From the NCBI RefSeq assembly GCF_003402575.1, contig NZ_BGZJ01000002.1:372001-436000 (forward strand): a stretch of 64,000 nt of DNA, written 5' to 3'. This stretch comes from Mesosutterella multiformis. GTDB taxonomy: Bacteria > Pseudomonadota > Gammaproteobacteria > Burkholderiales > Burkholderiaceae_F. Under the pieces are notes generated by a model. That model searched no databases. It worked only from the letters and a program-made list of their open reading frames with translations, and was not told the DNA's origin. Positions 27,282-37,764 of the stretch are shown here, one piece after another (the first letter of the stretch is position 1; each line of letters begins with the position of its first letter). The position numbers and the translations under genes were made by a program.

Positions 27282-28820
27282 ATGACTGATCTTAATCGCC
27301 GTCATTTCCTTGCCGCGGGTGCCGCGGCGACTGCCGGAGCAATGCTTTCAGGCCCCGCTCAGGCGGCTGCCCCGAAGGATCCGATGCCCGCGAAGTGGGA
27401 TGAGACGTACGACGTGGTGGTAATCGGCTCCGGGTTCGCCGGGCTTGCCGCCGCAATTGAAGCGAAGGCTGCCGGCTCGACGGTCGCGGTTCTTGAGAAG
27501 ATGCCGACCTACGGCGGCAACTCGATCATCAATGGCGGCATTCTCTCAGTTCCGGGAAACGCCCCTCAGAAGGCGCTTGGCGTCAAGGATTCACCGCAGC
27601 TTCTCGCGGAAGACATCATCCGTGAAGGTCAGGGTCTCAATTACCCCGAAAAAGTGAAGCTCATGGCCCGTGAGGCCTACCCGACCTGGGAGTGGACTGT
27701 CAAAACGCTCGGTGTTGAATACATGGATAAAGTCGGGCAGGAAGGCGGTCACTCCGTCCCCCGGTTCCTCTATACAAAGAACGGCTCCGGTTCCGCTGTT
27801 GTGCAGAAGGAAGTGGATTACCTAGCGAAACAGGGTGTCAAAGTCCGTACCCGCTGCTACGTGGAGACGATCATCCGCGACGCGGACGGTCGCGTAAAGG
27901 GACTCAAGGTGCGGGATGGCTACCGCTTCCCGAAAGCCGATTCCGGAAAGGTGAAATACATCAAGGCGTCGAAGGCTGTGGTGCTTTGCTACGGCGGTTT
28001 CGGTGCGGATGTGAAGTTCCGGACAAAGTATGACCCGAAGCTCACGGCGAAATTCGATACGACGAATCAGCCCGGCGCGACAAGCGAACTCTGGCGAGAA
28101 ACCGCCCGTATCGGCTGCACGCAGATCCAGCAGGACTGGATTCAGTGCGGCCCCTGGAATTCGCCTGAGGAAAAAGGAATGGGCATCGCTCTCTACTTCG
28201 CTCAAGGAGCGGCAGCTACCCGAGGACTCTGGGTTGACTGCGCGACCGGCAAACGCTTCGTGAATGAGCTCGCGAATCGCAAGGTCCGTGCCGATGCCGT
28301 AATCAACCTGAATAACGAAGGGCACAAGTGCATCGCGCTCGCCGATACCTCAGCGACCGATGCCTGGAAGGTGGCCCGCCCGGGAATGCTTGAAAAAGAA
28401 CTCACGGCCGGCGTTGTTCATAAGGCTGACACCCTTGAAGACGTGGCGAAAATGAATAACATTCCGCTGGCAGCGCTTAAGAAGTCGGTTGATGACTACA
28501 ACAAGGCGCTTGCCGCTAAGTCAGGTGACGAAATGGGACGCACTTTCTTCCCGAAAGCGCAACCCATGGCGAAGGGCCCTTGGTACTTCTCATACCTCTC
28601 CCCGAAGGTCCATCACTGCATGGGCGGACTGCAGACCGATATCCAGGGGCGCGTGATCGGGATTGTCGATGATCAGCCGATTCCGGGACTTTATGCCGCA
28701 GGCGAATCCACAGGCGGCGTGCATGGCGCGGTTCGTCTCGGATCCTGCGCGACGCTTGACTGCCTTGTGAACGGCCGTATTGCCGGTAAGGCTGCCGCGG
28801 CTGAAAAAGCCTGGGGCTAA
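27282..28820 (+). CDS. Tat-exported FAD flavoprotein of the fumarate reductase / flavocytochrome c family
   Basis: Periplasmic FAD-dependent reductase, 512 residues. It begins with a twin-arginine signal (NRRHFLAAGAAATAG, cleavage near AQA-AAP). The FAD Rossmann motif is VVVIGSGFAGLAAAIEA (about 45-61), and the substrate domain has KMPTYGGNS and GGILS. The C-terminal FAD-binding part has PGLYAAGESTGGVHG...LGSCATLDCLVNGRIAG. There is no heme-binding CXXCH domain, so electrons must come from a separate partner. Such proteins reduce fumarate, urocanate, acrylates or similar acceptors in anaerobic gut bacteria. The substrate cannot be read from the sequence. Likely controlled by the divergent LysR protein. 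Confidence 0.88.
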   Translation: MTDLNRRHFLAAGAAATAGAMLSGPAQAAAPKDPMPAKWDETYDVVVIGSGFAGLAAAIEAKAAGSTVAVLEKMPTYGGNSIINGGILSVPGNAPQKALGVKDSPQLLAEDIIREGQGLNYPEKVKLMAREAYPTWEWTVKTLGVEYMDKVGQEGGHSVPRFLYTKNGSGSAVVQKEVDYLAKQGVKVRTRCYVETIIRDADGRVKGLKVRDGYRFPKADSGKVKYIKASKAVVLCYGGFGADVKFRTKYDPKLTAKFDTTNQPGATSELWRETARIGCTQIQQDWIQCGPWNSPEEKGMGIALYFAQGAAATRGLWVDCATGKRFVNELANRKVRADAVINLNNEGHKCIALADTSATDAWKVARPGMLEKELTAGVVHKADTLEDVAKMNNIPLAALKKSVDDYNKALAAKSGDEMGRTFFPKAQPMAKGPWYFSYLSPKVHHCMGGLQTDIQGRVIGIVDDQPIPGLYAAGESTGGVHGAVRLGSCATLDCLVNGRIAGKAAAAEKAWG

Positions 28821-29332
28821 GCGGATCAACACCTGACTCTCAGAGGAGTCAGAGCATGTGTCTCAATGGGCGGGGACTTCGGTTCCCGCCCTTTCTGTCT
28901 GGCGCGGGGAATAGCCCCCGCGCAGCTCTCAAAACTGAAGCCACTAAAATTTAATCGGCGCTTTAAGTTTGTTTATTTAATTATTTGTTTTTAAATAGTA
29001 TTTAATAATAAAAACGACAGACTGAAAACTGAACGACTCATCGGTCCGTTCCAGGTATTTCTGACTCTGCTCCCTCTTCCCTCGTCCTCAGCGGTCTGTC
29101 TTTTTTCGCTTCCTGGGGGCAGTTCCCAGTCGCTCTGGTATCGGTTTTCTCCTCCTCCGGCAGACAAACACATAACCGAAAGCGCCGGAATTCCCGTGAT
29201 CTGATAATCATTCGCAGATCAGATTTAGAGATAAATCAAATGATTACAGATTGATGACAGAATCTGCCGGAAAAAACGGGGTTTCGACTTAAAATAAATC
29301 GGTCTAAAAAGCGACTCTTCATTGATTTCCCC
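28821..29332. other. Intergenic region with two hairpins
   Basis: About 510 bp. CTGACTC/GAGTCAG at 28832-28851 is a short hairpin. The terminator at 28868-28896 follows. From 28900 on the region is AT-rich with no supported gene. Confidence 0.5.
28868..28896 (+). terminator. Terminator of the flavoprotein gene
   Basis: GGGCGGG pairs with CCCGCCC across a 10-nt loop and is followed by TTTCTG, 48 nt after the stop. Confidence 0.7.
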
Positions 29333-30412
29333 ATGCATACAAAAACTATAAAAATCGCCGTACTGCTTACGTGCTTCGCGTCGCTTTCTGCCTCAGCCAA
29401 TCCCATCGGCGATGCCCTTGGGAAGATCATCAACTGGGGTCAGAATACGCTGCACCCCGCGGACCCGGCGTCATCCGCGGTAGCGTCTGCCGCGGCGAAC
29501 TCGCTCGCCGCGGGCGGCACTCTGAATACCTTCTGGAACCCCTTTACGGCGAAGCCGATCGCGACACCGACGGACGCGAAACTGAAGGCGTTTCACGACA
29601 GCGTGATCAGCCTCGCGAAGGCCAACGCGTCGCTCTACGCCGCAAAGAAACCTTTCCCTGAGTTCTACAAGATGTACCTCAATAACCTCGTGGCATTTAA
29701 TAGCCGTGAGGCGTCGCAGTTTAAGGTATCGGATCTCGTCGGAAAACCGGAATTCGGCGATATCGAGCATGAGCTGCATGAGAATATCCTCGACTGGGGA
29801 ACGTATTCGATTTCGGGGTCAAAGTTTGAGGTGACACCGCTCTACTCGTTCTTCGCTAAGCTCCCGAATCTCCCGCCGATGTGGAAGCAGTACTTTGACG
29901 TGATGGCGCTGGGGAACGGGCGAGTCAGCGCGGATAACAAAAACCGCAATATCCCGTCACCCGCGGAACTCTCGCACGTGATCGCGAACTGCGATTCATT
30001 CGTGAAGGCGTACCCGGACTTCCCCTACGCGTTCCAGGTCCAGTCGGTGTATTTCTCGCTCCTCCACTTCTATCTGCATGACCCCCGGATGCAGCAGAAT
30101 CCGACGCTCCGGAATCAGTACCTCGCGTCCTATCAGTCGTTCATGAGGACCGCGCCGCAGTCAACGGCCGCTTGGTTTGTGCGCCGCGCGGCTGCCCGCG
30201 TCAAGGCCTCTAACTTCCAGATGCCGCAGAATGAGGTCGCGATGATGGAAACGGCGCTCGGTCTGAAACCGACCCGTTACGTCCCGGTCTCAAAGAGCGC
30301 CCGGGCGTCTATCCGCGCGTCACTCAAAGCCGATACTCCGCAGGTCGCGTCTACCACCCGCACGCAGACCGTTGCGGCTCCGGTGCATCTGAACTCGCAC
30401 GCGCAGAACTGA
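29333..30412 (+). CDS. Exported protein of unknown function
   Basis: A 359-residue protein with a Sec signal peptide (MHTKTIKIAVLLTCFASLSASA). I do not recognise a family. The mature part is mostly helical, rich in aromatic residues and Asn (YKMYLNNLVAFNSREA, FVKAYPDFPYAFQVQSV), and looks like a helical-repeat protein. The last 40 residues are low-complexity Ser/Thr/Ala/Val (KSARASIRASLKADTP). It stands alone between terminators. Confidence 0.7.
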   Translation: MHTKTIKIAVLLTCFASLSASANPIGDALGKIINWGQNTLHPADPASSAVASAAANSLAAGGTLNTFWNPFTAKPIATPTDAKLKAFHDSVISLAKANASLYAAKKPFPEFYKMYLNNLVAFNSREASQFKVSDLVGKPEFGDIEHELHENILDWGTYSISGSKFEVTPLYSFFAKLPNLPPMWKQYFDVMALGNGRVSADNKNRNIPSPAELSHVIANCDSFVKAYPDFPYAFQVQSVYFSLLHFYLHDPRMQQNPTLRNQYLASYQSFMRTAPQSTAAWFVRRAAARVKASNFQMPQNEVAMMETALGLKPTRYVPVSKSARASIRASLKADTPQVASTTRTQTVAAPVHLNSHAQN

Positions 30413-30469
30413 CGCTTAAAAAAAGGAGGCGGACCGCTGAGTTCCCTCCTTACCGATCAAGCCAATCAC

Positions 30470-30505
30470 AAGGGCCGCCGGAGACATTCCCCCGCGGCCC
30501 TTGGT
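30470..30505. terminator. Hairpin between convergent genes
   Basis: AAGGGCCGC pairs with GCGGCCCTT across a 15-nt loop. No clear T-run follows; it probably serves the converging genes ending at 30412 and 30530. Confidence 0.45.
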
Positions 30506-30529
30506 GTTTCCGGAATCTCGTAAAACGCT

Positions 30530-31745
30530 TTACGCTGGTACCGGAGTTTCCTTCCTGAGGGTCCAGGCGGCGAGCCACCCTACGGCGAGCATCCCAGCGG
30601 CGAAATAGAAGCCGCTGTTCCAGGTGTTCGTGCTGTCCCGCAGCCACCCGGTGATATAGGGCGAAAGAATCGCACCCAGCATCTCGATGCAGTTATAGAT
30701 ACCGTAGACCGAAGAGAGTTTGTCCTTCGGGGCCGCGTCGGAAATCAATGTCAGGATAATCGGGTCGCAGGCGAGTTTCCCGAAGAGCCCGTAGGCGACG
30801 AGCGCCGCGATCAGGAGATCCCATTCCTGGACGTGAACGAGCGAGACAATCGACGCGATCGCGACCGGGATGAGGATGAGGAGGAAGGGCTTCCGCTTTC
30901 CGATTTTGTCTGAGAGCCTGCCGATCAGGAGCGCGGCCGGGACACTCGTCCACGCCACAAGCGACGCGATCATGCCGGTTTCCGAGAGCGGTATGTGCCG
31001 CACGTCCGCGAGATACAGCGGGAGCCAGGTCACCATCACAAAGAACCCGTAGACATTGCAGAACGCGATAAAGAAGATCGTCGCGAGCTGCCGGTTCCCG
31101 AGGATCTCCCCGATACTCGCGACAGACCCGGCTTTTGTCTTCGCGTGCTCCACCTTCTTCGCGTGCGTCCCGGTCTTCACGAAGAGATAAATCAGAATGC
31201 CGACGATGATGGTCGGAATGGCGTAGAAGAGAAACGTCACGCGCCAGCCGAGGTCGAGGCCAAACGAAATGTAGCTTGAGCCGATGAGCCCGAGTGTGAT
31301 CCCGACCGCCTGGCCGTTATTGATTGATCGCGTAGCCAAGCGCCCGGTATTTCGGAGGCGTGGAGTCGCTTGAAATCGCGTACTGGGGTCCGTAGTAGAA
31401 GCCTTCCCCGAACCCCGCAAGAATGCGGATCAGGATCAGCATGAGGAAGGACGACGCGAAGTGCGTGAGCGCGGTCGCGGCTCCGAACACCATGAAGCCA
31501 AAAAGAATGATCTTCGTGCGGCCGAAGCGGTCCCCGAGAAGCCCGGACGGGATCTGGACCGCGGTGTACATGATGAAGAAGACGGAGGTGATGAGGCCGA
31601 CTTCCGCGTTGCTGAGGAGAAATTCTTCCCGGATCACGCCCTGGACCGGACTCAGAATAGTGCGGTCCGCGTACATGAAGACCCAGCCGAGGAAGAAGAG
31701 GAGCGAGGTGACTAGCCATCCGGACCCCGATTTACCGTGCGACAT
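30530..31745 (-). pseudogene. MFS transporter, frameshifted
   Basis: A major-facilitator permease whose two halves are in different frames. The N-terminal part (31745 to 31317) covers about four to five helices, including GDRFGRTKIILFG (the loop 2-3 motif), and ends ALGYAINQ-stop. The C-terminal part continues in another frame from about 31330 (NNGQAVGITLGLIGSSY) to 30530. The cause is visible: ATCA is doubled in ATCAATCAATAA (minus strand, about 31319-31329) where GYAINNGQ is expected. A 4-bp duplication therefore explains the break. The substrate is unknown. The 12-helix length (about 404 aa joined) is normal. It could be a sequencing or assembly error. Confidence 0.85.
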
Positions 31746-31888
31746 AATGATTTCCTCCTAAAAAGATCGGAAGAAAAAGCGGTGTGTTTGGTTTTTTACA
31801 TTCTTCTTTTCAAAGCCTGTCTGAGACCCGGCGGGAGAAATTCCCGCCAGGCTGAGCAAAGTTATTTGAAATTAAGAGAGCTCGGGCG

Positions 31889-32518
31889 TCAGATCTGCTT
31901 CTTCTCTTTGATGCAGAGCACCGCGACGATACCGAGGATCAGGAGCCCGACCGCGACGTAGAAGCCGCTGTTCCAGGAGCCCGTGATATCGCGGAGCAGC
32001 CCCGTCGCGTACGGCGCGATGATGGCGGACGACATCCCGACGAAGTTGAAGATCCCGAACGCGGTGGAAAGCTGGTTCCGCGGCGTGTTATCAGCGACGA
32101 GCGCGATGGTGAGCGGGTCGGTGGCGAGTTTGCCGAAGAACCCGTAGCAGACGAGCGCCGTGATCATGAGCGCGTGGCTTTTCGTGAGGAGCATCAGAAG
32201 GATGCTGCAGGCCGCGAGCGGGAGGAGGCAAAGCACCACCGGACGGCGTTTTCCGATTTTGTCCGAGATGTAGCCGTAAAGCAGCGCCGCAGGGATCGAG
32301 GTCCAGGCAACCAGCGACGAGACGAAGCCCGTGTCAGACCGCGCGATGCCGCGCACTTCCTCGAGATACACCGGGAGCCACGTGCACATCACGAAGAACC
32401 CGTAGAGGCTGCAGAAAACGAGGAGGTACGTGAGAAGGAGGTTGCGGTTCTTCAGGAGGTCCGTGAACTTCGCCTTCGGGGCAGTCGCGGACTGGGCTTC
32501 GCGCTTCGTTTCCCTCAT
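31889..32518 (-). pseudogene. MFS transporter C-terminal half
   Basis: A paralogue of the preceding MFS gene, of which only the last six helices remain (from the inter-domain linker KAKFTDLLKNRNLLLTYL to CIKEKKQI), 209 residues. The N-terminal half with the first six helices is absent, and upstream sequence is AT-rich and non-coding. Loop 8-9 motif GYISDKIGKRRP is present. A 5' deletion is the simplest reading; translation from the ATG at 32518 would give a half-transporter. Confidence 0.72.
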
Positions 32519-33276
32519 CTCTCAGTGTTTTAAAACACATCTTTTTGATTATCTCTGGGCCGTTAATGTATTACATAAGTTACTTTGTTTTCAATTTTCT
32601 CCGATCAGAAAACATATCGATTGGTCAAAGAAAATTTACAAAAGTTAACTCAGACTCACTTATATTATCTCCTGTTTCTATGGGATTTTCATGCTTTTTT
32701 CATTCCATTCCCGCTGAAAACAGGGATTTTCTTATTTTGTGATTTGCTATGAATTATTCCGTGACAAAGTATCGTCTTTTCCACCGGGGTCAAAGACGAT
32801 GCATAACAGGCAATCACACCGATCCTGGGTAAGATTGCCGCTTCCCTTCCGCCCCGTTAAACCATACCGGTCCGCTCCTTTCATCCGGATATAATCCCGT
32901 TGGGATCGCTTAAAACCCCGCGGTTGTAAAAAGTCATCCGAAAACCAATGCTCTCAGCCCCCAGGCCCAGAACGTCTGACGCGGAATCCACGGAATTCAC
33001 GCCTTGGTCTTCCTTAAACGGCCGCAAACGCTCTTCTCCTGAAACGTGGACTTTTAAATCCCGCCATCCTCCGGAACCTCTCCAGATCCGATCCTGAGGA
33101 AACCTTTGGACAATCCAAACTCCCTTCCCTCTTTAGGGACTGATTTCACGCTATTCCTGGGTTTTAAAGCGCGTTATTCGCTCTGCCTTGGTATATATTG
33201 GCGGGAAAAAGAGATGAACCCCTGGGACTCCCCTTCGCGATTTCAGAAGAAGAGCCCCCGCGAACCTTAAAGCCAA
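32519..33276. other. Gene-free region between MFS remnant and uvrA-like gene
   Basis: About 760 bp, AT-rich up to 32760 and then GC-richer. No supported gene. The missing half of the MFS remnant is not here in any frame I could read. Confidence 0.45.
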
Positions 33277-35802
33277 TCAGATAAACCGCCCGGTGACGCT
33301 CGCCTTCGTGCGCTTGATGTCGTCCGGCGTCCCTTCCGCCACTATACGTCCGCCCTCTTCTCCGCCGCCCGGACCCATATCGACGATCCAGTCCGCGTTC
33401 CGGATGATATCGAGGTCGTGCTCAATGACGATCAGCGTCGCGCCGTGGTCGATGAGAGACGAGAAAACGGAGAGAAGCGTCATGACGTCAAGCGGGTGAA
33501 GCCCGATCGTCGGCTCATCAAACACGAAAACCGAGTCTTCCTGCGTGCGCCCCATTTCGCTCGCGAGTTTCAGCCGCTGCGCCTCCCCTCCTGAGAGCCC
33601 TGGGGTCTCTTCTCCGAGCGTCAGGTAGCCGAGCCCAAGCTGCGAAAGCACTTCAAGCCTCGGGCGGACGTTCTTCATATCACGGCAGAAGGTGAGCGCC
33701 TCTGTCACATCCATCGCCATGAGTTCGGGGAGCGACTTCTCCACTCCCTCTTTATTCGCGACGCGGATCGATTCCGCCGCCTTCGAGTACCGGCTCCCGC
33801 GGCAGCCCGGGCAAGGAATGTCAACATCCGGGAGGAACTGCACGTCGAGACTGATTTCCCCCGTGCCGTCACACACCGGGCAGCGGAGCTTACCGGTGTT
33901 GTACGAAAAGTCGCCCGCCTTGAATCCCGCGGCTTTCGCCGCTTTCGACCGACCATAGATCTTCCGCAGCTCATCATGGATCCCGGCGTACGTCGCGACG
34001 GTCGACCGAACGTTGATCCCGATCGGGGTGGAGTCGATGAGTTTCACGTGCTCAATCCCGGGGGCCGCCACCGCCTTTACGTGCGGCGGGAGTTTGCCAC
34101 CGGACAGCATCGCCTCAAGCCCTGGAATCAGGGATTCGAGCACCATCGTGGTTTTACCCGACCCCGAGACCCCGGTGACCACTGTCATCCGGCCCTTTGG
34201 AATCGAGACATGAAGGGGCTTCACGGTGTGGATCGGGAGGGTATCGAGGGTGATCTCCCCTTCCGAAAAAATCTCGGGCTTCGGGATCACCGGCCGGATG
34301 CGGCGCTCATAGGTCCCGGCGAGGAACGGGCCGATTTTGGAATTTTTGTTCCCGGCGATCTCATTCACCGTTCCTTTCGCGATCACGTTGCCGCCTTTCG
34401 CCCCGGCGACCGGTCCCATCTCGATCACCCAGTCGGATTCCTTCAGGATCTGCACATCGTGATCAACGAGCACCACGCTGTTCCCATCGTGAATCAGGTC
34501 GTGGATGACATCCGTGAGCCCCACGATATTCGAGGGGTGAAGGCCGATCGAAGGTTCGTCCAGCACATAAAGCACGCCGGTTGTCCGGTTCCTGACCGCC
34601 CGCGCGATCTGCATCCGCTGCCGCTCGCCGGTGGAAAGCGTGTTTCCGGCTCGATCGAGCGACAGGTACGAGAGCCCGAGGTCGACAAGCCGCGCCGCGA
34701 CCGCGAGGAACGATCCGCAGATGCTTTCCGCCATGGGGCGCATTTCAGGTGGCAATGACGCCGGCACCCCCCTCACCCAGGGGATGAGTTCCGTGAGTGT
34801 CATCCGGCACGCGGCATCCAGCGTAATCCCCCGAAGCTTCGGGGCCCGGGCGGCTTCGGATAGACGGCTCCCTCCGCAGTCCGGGCAGGCGTCGAACTTC
34901 AGGAACTTTTCGACGCGCTTCATTCCCTTATCGTCCTTCACCTTGGCGAGCGCGTTTTCCACCGTTTTCACCGCGCTGTAATAGGTGAAGTCGAGTTCCC
35001 CGGCGGAATTGGAGCCGTTTTTCGGCCGGTAGAAGATGTGCTTCTTCACCATCGGGCCGTTATAGACGATGTCTTTTTCTTTGTCCGTCAGATCCCGGAA
35101 CGGGACATCGGTCCGGACCCCCATCGCGCGGCAGACATCTGTCATGAGTGACCACATGAGGCTGTTCCAGGGCGCGACCGCGCCTTCATCAATCGTGAGC
35201 GACTCATCAGGCACGAGGGTCGCGAGGTCCACGGTGTGCACGATCCCGGTGCCGCCGCAAGTCGGGCACGCGCCCTGACTGTTAAAGGAGAGCTCTTCCG
35301 CGGACGGCGCGTAGAACGACTCACCGCACTCCGGGCAGACGAGGGGCTTCCCCGCCGCCACCGCGAGACTCGGCGGCACATAGTGGCCGTGGGGGCAGCG
35401 GTGACTCGCGAGGCGCGAGAACATGAGGCGGAGGCTGTTCAGCAATTCAGTCCCGGTGCCAAAAGTTGACCGGATCCCCGGCACCGCGGGGCGCTGATGG
35501 AGCGCGAGCGCGGCGGGAATGTAGAGCACCTGATCCACGTCGGCTTTCGCGGCCTGCGTGAGGCGGCGGCGCGTATAGGTGGAGAGGGCCTCCAGATACC
35601 GACGGGAGCCTTCCGCGTACAGCACCCCAAGCGCGAGGGACGATTTTCCGGAGCCCGAGACACCCGCGATCCCGGTGATTTTCCCGAGCGGAATATCGAC
35701 ATCAATATTTTTGAGGTTATGGACGCAGGCTCCGCGCACCTCAATATGATCCGGAGGAGTCTCGGTCTTCGACGTGTTTAAACCCTTTTTCGCTGCTGTC
35801 AT
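33277..35802 (-). CDS. UvrA-like ABC ATPase (short UvrA paralogue)
   Basis: Tandem ABC ATPase related to excinuclease subunit UvrA but only 841 residues against about 940. The first ATPase has GVSGSGKSS (about 48-56), LSTGERQRMQIARAV and VLDEPSIGLHP. The second has GVSGSGKTT, LSGGEAQRLKLASEM and VFDEPTIGLHP. Zinc-finger cysteines are present as CPECGESF...CPTCGG and CPVCDGTG...CPGCRGS. The shortfall fits UvrA2-type paralogues that lack or reduce the UvrB-binding insertion and are linked to DNA-damage or drug tolerance. No uvrB or uvrC is near. It stands alone. Confidence 0.87.
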   Translation of the reverse strand: MTAAKKGLNTSKTETPPDHIEVRGACVHNLKNIDVDIPLGKITGIAGVSGSGKSSLALGVLYAEGSRRYLEALSTYTRRRLTQAAKADVDQVLYIPAALALHQRPAVPGIRSTFGTGTELLNSLRLMFSRLASHRCPHGHYVPPSLAVAAGKPLVCPECGESFYAPSAEELSFNSQGACPTCGGTGIVHTVDLATLVPDESLTIDEGAVAPWNSLMWSLMTDVCRAMGVRTDVPFRDLTDKEKDIVYNGPMVKKHIFYRPKNGSNSAGELDFTYYSAVKTVENALAKVKDDKGMKRVEKFLKFDACPDCGGSRLSEAARAPKLRGITLDAACRMTLTELIPWVRGVPASLPPEMRPMAESICGSFLAVAARLVDLGLSYLSLDRAGNTLSTGERQRMQIARAVRNRTTGVLYVLDEPSIGLHPSNIVGLTDVIHDLIHDGNSVVLVDHDVQILKESDWVIEMGPVAGAKGGNVIAKGTVNEIAGNKNSKIGPFLAGTYERRIRPVIPKPEIFSEGEITLDTLPIHTVKPLHVSIPKGRMTVVTGVSGSGKTTMVLESLIPGLEAMLSGGKLPPHVKAVAAPGIEHVKLIDSTPIGINVRSTVATYAGIHDELRKIYGRSKAAKAAGFKAGDFSYNTGKLRCPVCDGTGEISLDVQFLPDVDIPCPGCRGSRYSKAAESIRVANKEGVEKSLPELMAMDVTEALTFCRDMKNVRPRLEVLSQLGLGYLTLGEETPGLSGGEAQRLKLASEMGRTQEDSVFVFDEPTIGLHPLDVMTLLSVFSSLIDHGATLIVIEHDLDIIRNADWIVDMGPGGGEEGGRIVAEGTPDDIKRTKASVTGRFI

Positions 35803-36281
35803 TTTCTGCCGCTCGCTCCCCTCTGATTCTGTTTCTTCAATGGGAACCGCAGAAAAGAGACTCCGCCTCCTCTCCTCTCTATATAGAGAAGCGCGCCTCG
35901 ATCCCCTCTCCCGCCGTTCCCACGTTACGAAGACAGGATACCAGCGTGAAAACGAAGTTCAAGAACCGCACGCGGCCGCGGGATCCGGAATGGCCTCTGG
36001 CGGGGATGCCTGGTTCCCGGTCTCCTCGATACCGAAAACCTGGTCCGAATCCCCTTTTAAAGACACAGTATTTCATTTTGCTCTCTGCGTTAGGAAAAAA
36101 CGCTTCAGAGATTTTTCTCACGCGCCGCGGCCCCAAAAATCCCCTCCGATCCCTCACAGATCACGGTTTTTCAGCCTCTTTACATGCAAATTCCGCAAGA
36201 TGCCAATTAACGCTATGTCCGAAAGATATGAACCGGACTAAAGTAATACATAACGGGTTGCAACTTTTGGAGAGTAACTGA
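35803..36281. other. Divergent intergenic region
   Basis: About 480 bp between the uvrA-like gene (-) and ppk2 (+); it must hold both promoters. The overlapping ORFs at 35774-36241, 35879-36157 and 35946-36281 have no recognisable domain. The ppk2 start at 36282 is preceded by GGAG at 36270-36273. Confidence 0.5.
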
Positions 36282-37718
36282 ATGGCAGATAAGAAAAACG
36301 AATCCAAGGCGATCTCTGACCGCGTGAACAAGGTCGCCGCGAGCCAGGCCGCGAAGGCCGTAAGCTCCGCCCGGGCAGTGAAGGAAGAGCGTAAGAGGCT
36401 TCAGAACGAAGCCGCGGAAGAACTCGGTGTCTCTGAGAGCCCGAAGGACGGCGCGGTGAAGAATGAGCTCAGCATGGAGCGTGACGTCCGCTACACGACG
36501 CCTGAAGGCGCGATGAAGTTTGAGACCGCGGACCGCTCGAGCTCCGCTGTCGGCCGCACGACGAACTTCATCCGCGAGGTGGTCCTCGAAGACCAGTCCC
36601 CCTCGGACCGCGAGAAGATCCTGCAGGGGCTCCTCTCCGCTGAAGTGAAGGACGAGAAGGGCCGCGTGGTGAGCACCCGGGGCCTGAACCCTGATATTGA
36701 GCTTTCCGAAGACTGGGAAAAGGGCGGCTACCCCTATAAGAACCACCTTCGCCGCAAGGTCTATGAAACCGAAAAGTTCAAGCTCCAGGTGGAGCTCCTG
36801 AAGCTGCAGGCCTGGGTGAAGAAGACCGGAAGCCGGGTCGTGATTCTCTTTGAAGGCCGCGACGCGGCAGGCAAAGGCGGCACGATCACGCGCTTCATGG
36901 AACACATGAACCCCCGCGGCGCGCGGCTCGTCGCTCTCGATAAGCCGACCGCCGCCGAATCCGGCCAGTGGTACTTCCAGCGCTACGTGAAGCACCTCCC
37001 GACCGCGGGCGAAATCGTGCTCTTCGACCGCTCGTGGTACAACCGCGCGGGTGTTGAGCGCGTAATGAGGTTCTGCACGGACGAGCAGTATCAGGAATTC
37101 ATGAAGGAAGTGCCTGAGTTTGAGCGTTTCCTCGTTCACTCCGGGATCTACCTCATCAAGTTCTGGTTCTCGGTGTCGCGCGAAGAGCAGCGGAAGCGCT
37201 TCAAGGAGCGTCAGGTTCATCCGCTGAAGCGCTGGAAGCTGTCGCCGGTTGATCTCGCGTCGCTTGATAAGTGGGATGACTACACGAAGGCAAAGGAAGC
37301 GATGTTTGAGAAGACGGACACCGTGGAGTGCCCGTGGACCGTCGTGAAGAGCGACGATAAGAAGCGCGCCCGGCTTAATGCCATGCGTTATGTCCTGAAC
37401 ACGATTCCCTACGAAGGGCGGGATGACAAGATGGTGGGACCGGTTGATCCGCTGATCGTCGGCCGCGCGACCGCGATGAATGAGGCCGCGGAGTCCCTTA
37501 AAGCGCTCCGGTCGCTCCGTGAGCGTCAGCTTCAGGGCATGATGGCGGCGGACAGCCAGAAGCCGAAGTCCCGGAGCCGCAAGGCGAAGGCGAAGACCGC
37601 GTCGAAGAAGAAGACCGCGGCCGCTAAATCCCCGGAACCCCGGGAGGCGAGCCTCGAAGCCACGCACGCGTCCGCTGCGTCCAATAAGACCGTCGAAAAG
37701 AGCGCTTCGCTCTCCTGA
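36282..37718 (+). CDS. ppk2: Polyphosphate kinase 2
   Basis: Transfers phosphate between polyphosphate and nucleotides (usually polyP-driven NDP to NTP). The kinase core (about 150-385) has Walker A FEGRDAAGKGGT (190-201), lid-region arginines (RGARLVALDKPT) and Walker B FDRSWYNRAGVER (248-260). The single-domain layout fits class I PPK2. The first 145 residues are a charged extension, and the last 60 are Lys/Ala/Ser-rich (SRKAKAKTASKKKTAAAK), like a histone-like tail that could bind polyP or nucleic acid. A GGAG box precedes the ATG. Confidence 0.93.
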   Translation: MADKKNESKAISDRVNKVAASQAAKAVSSARAVKEERKRLQNEAAEELGVSESPKDGAVKNELSMERDVRYTTPEGAMKFETADRSSSAVGRTTNFIREVVLEDQSPSDREKILQGLLSAEVKDEKGRVVSTRGLNPDIELSEDWEKGGYPYKNHLRRKVYETEKFKLQVELLKLQAWVKKTGSRVVILFEGRDAAGKGGTITRFMEHMNPRGARLVALDKPTAAESGQWYFQRYVKHLPTAGEIVLFDRSWYNRAGVERVMRFCTDEQYQEFMKEVPEFERFLVHSGIYLIKFWFSVSREEQRKRFKERQVHPLKRWKLSPVDLASLDKWDDYTKAKEAMFEKTDTVECPWTVVKSDDKKRARLNAMRYVLNTIPYEGRDDKMVGPVDPLIVGRATAMNEAAESLKALRSLRERQLQGMMAADSQKPKSRSRKAKAKTASKKKTAAAKSPEPREASLEATHASAASNKTVEKSASLS

Positions 37719-37746
37719 CCGTCATCCCTGTCCCCCTAGCACAGTT

Positions 37747-37764
37747 CTGTGACAGGACCGTGAC
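37747..37764 (+). promoter_or_regulatory. Pho-box-like pair of repeats
   Basis: CTGTGAC and CCGTGAC are spaced 11 bp, as in PhoB boxes. They lie after ppk2 and 210 bp before the next gene. Only two units; weak. Confidence 0.3.

Noticed and set aside
35774-36281. Overlapping ORFs between the uvrA-like gene and ppk2
   Set aside because: No domain, mutually overlapping, low-complexity; treated as intergenic.
36213-37667. 484-residue ORF opposite ppk2
   Set aside because: Shadow of the PPK2 gene; no recognisable domain.
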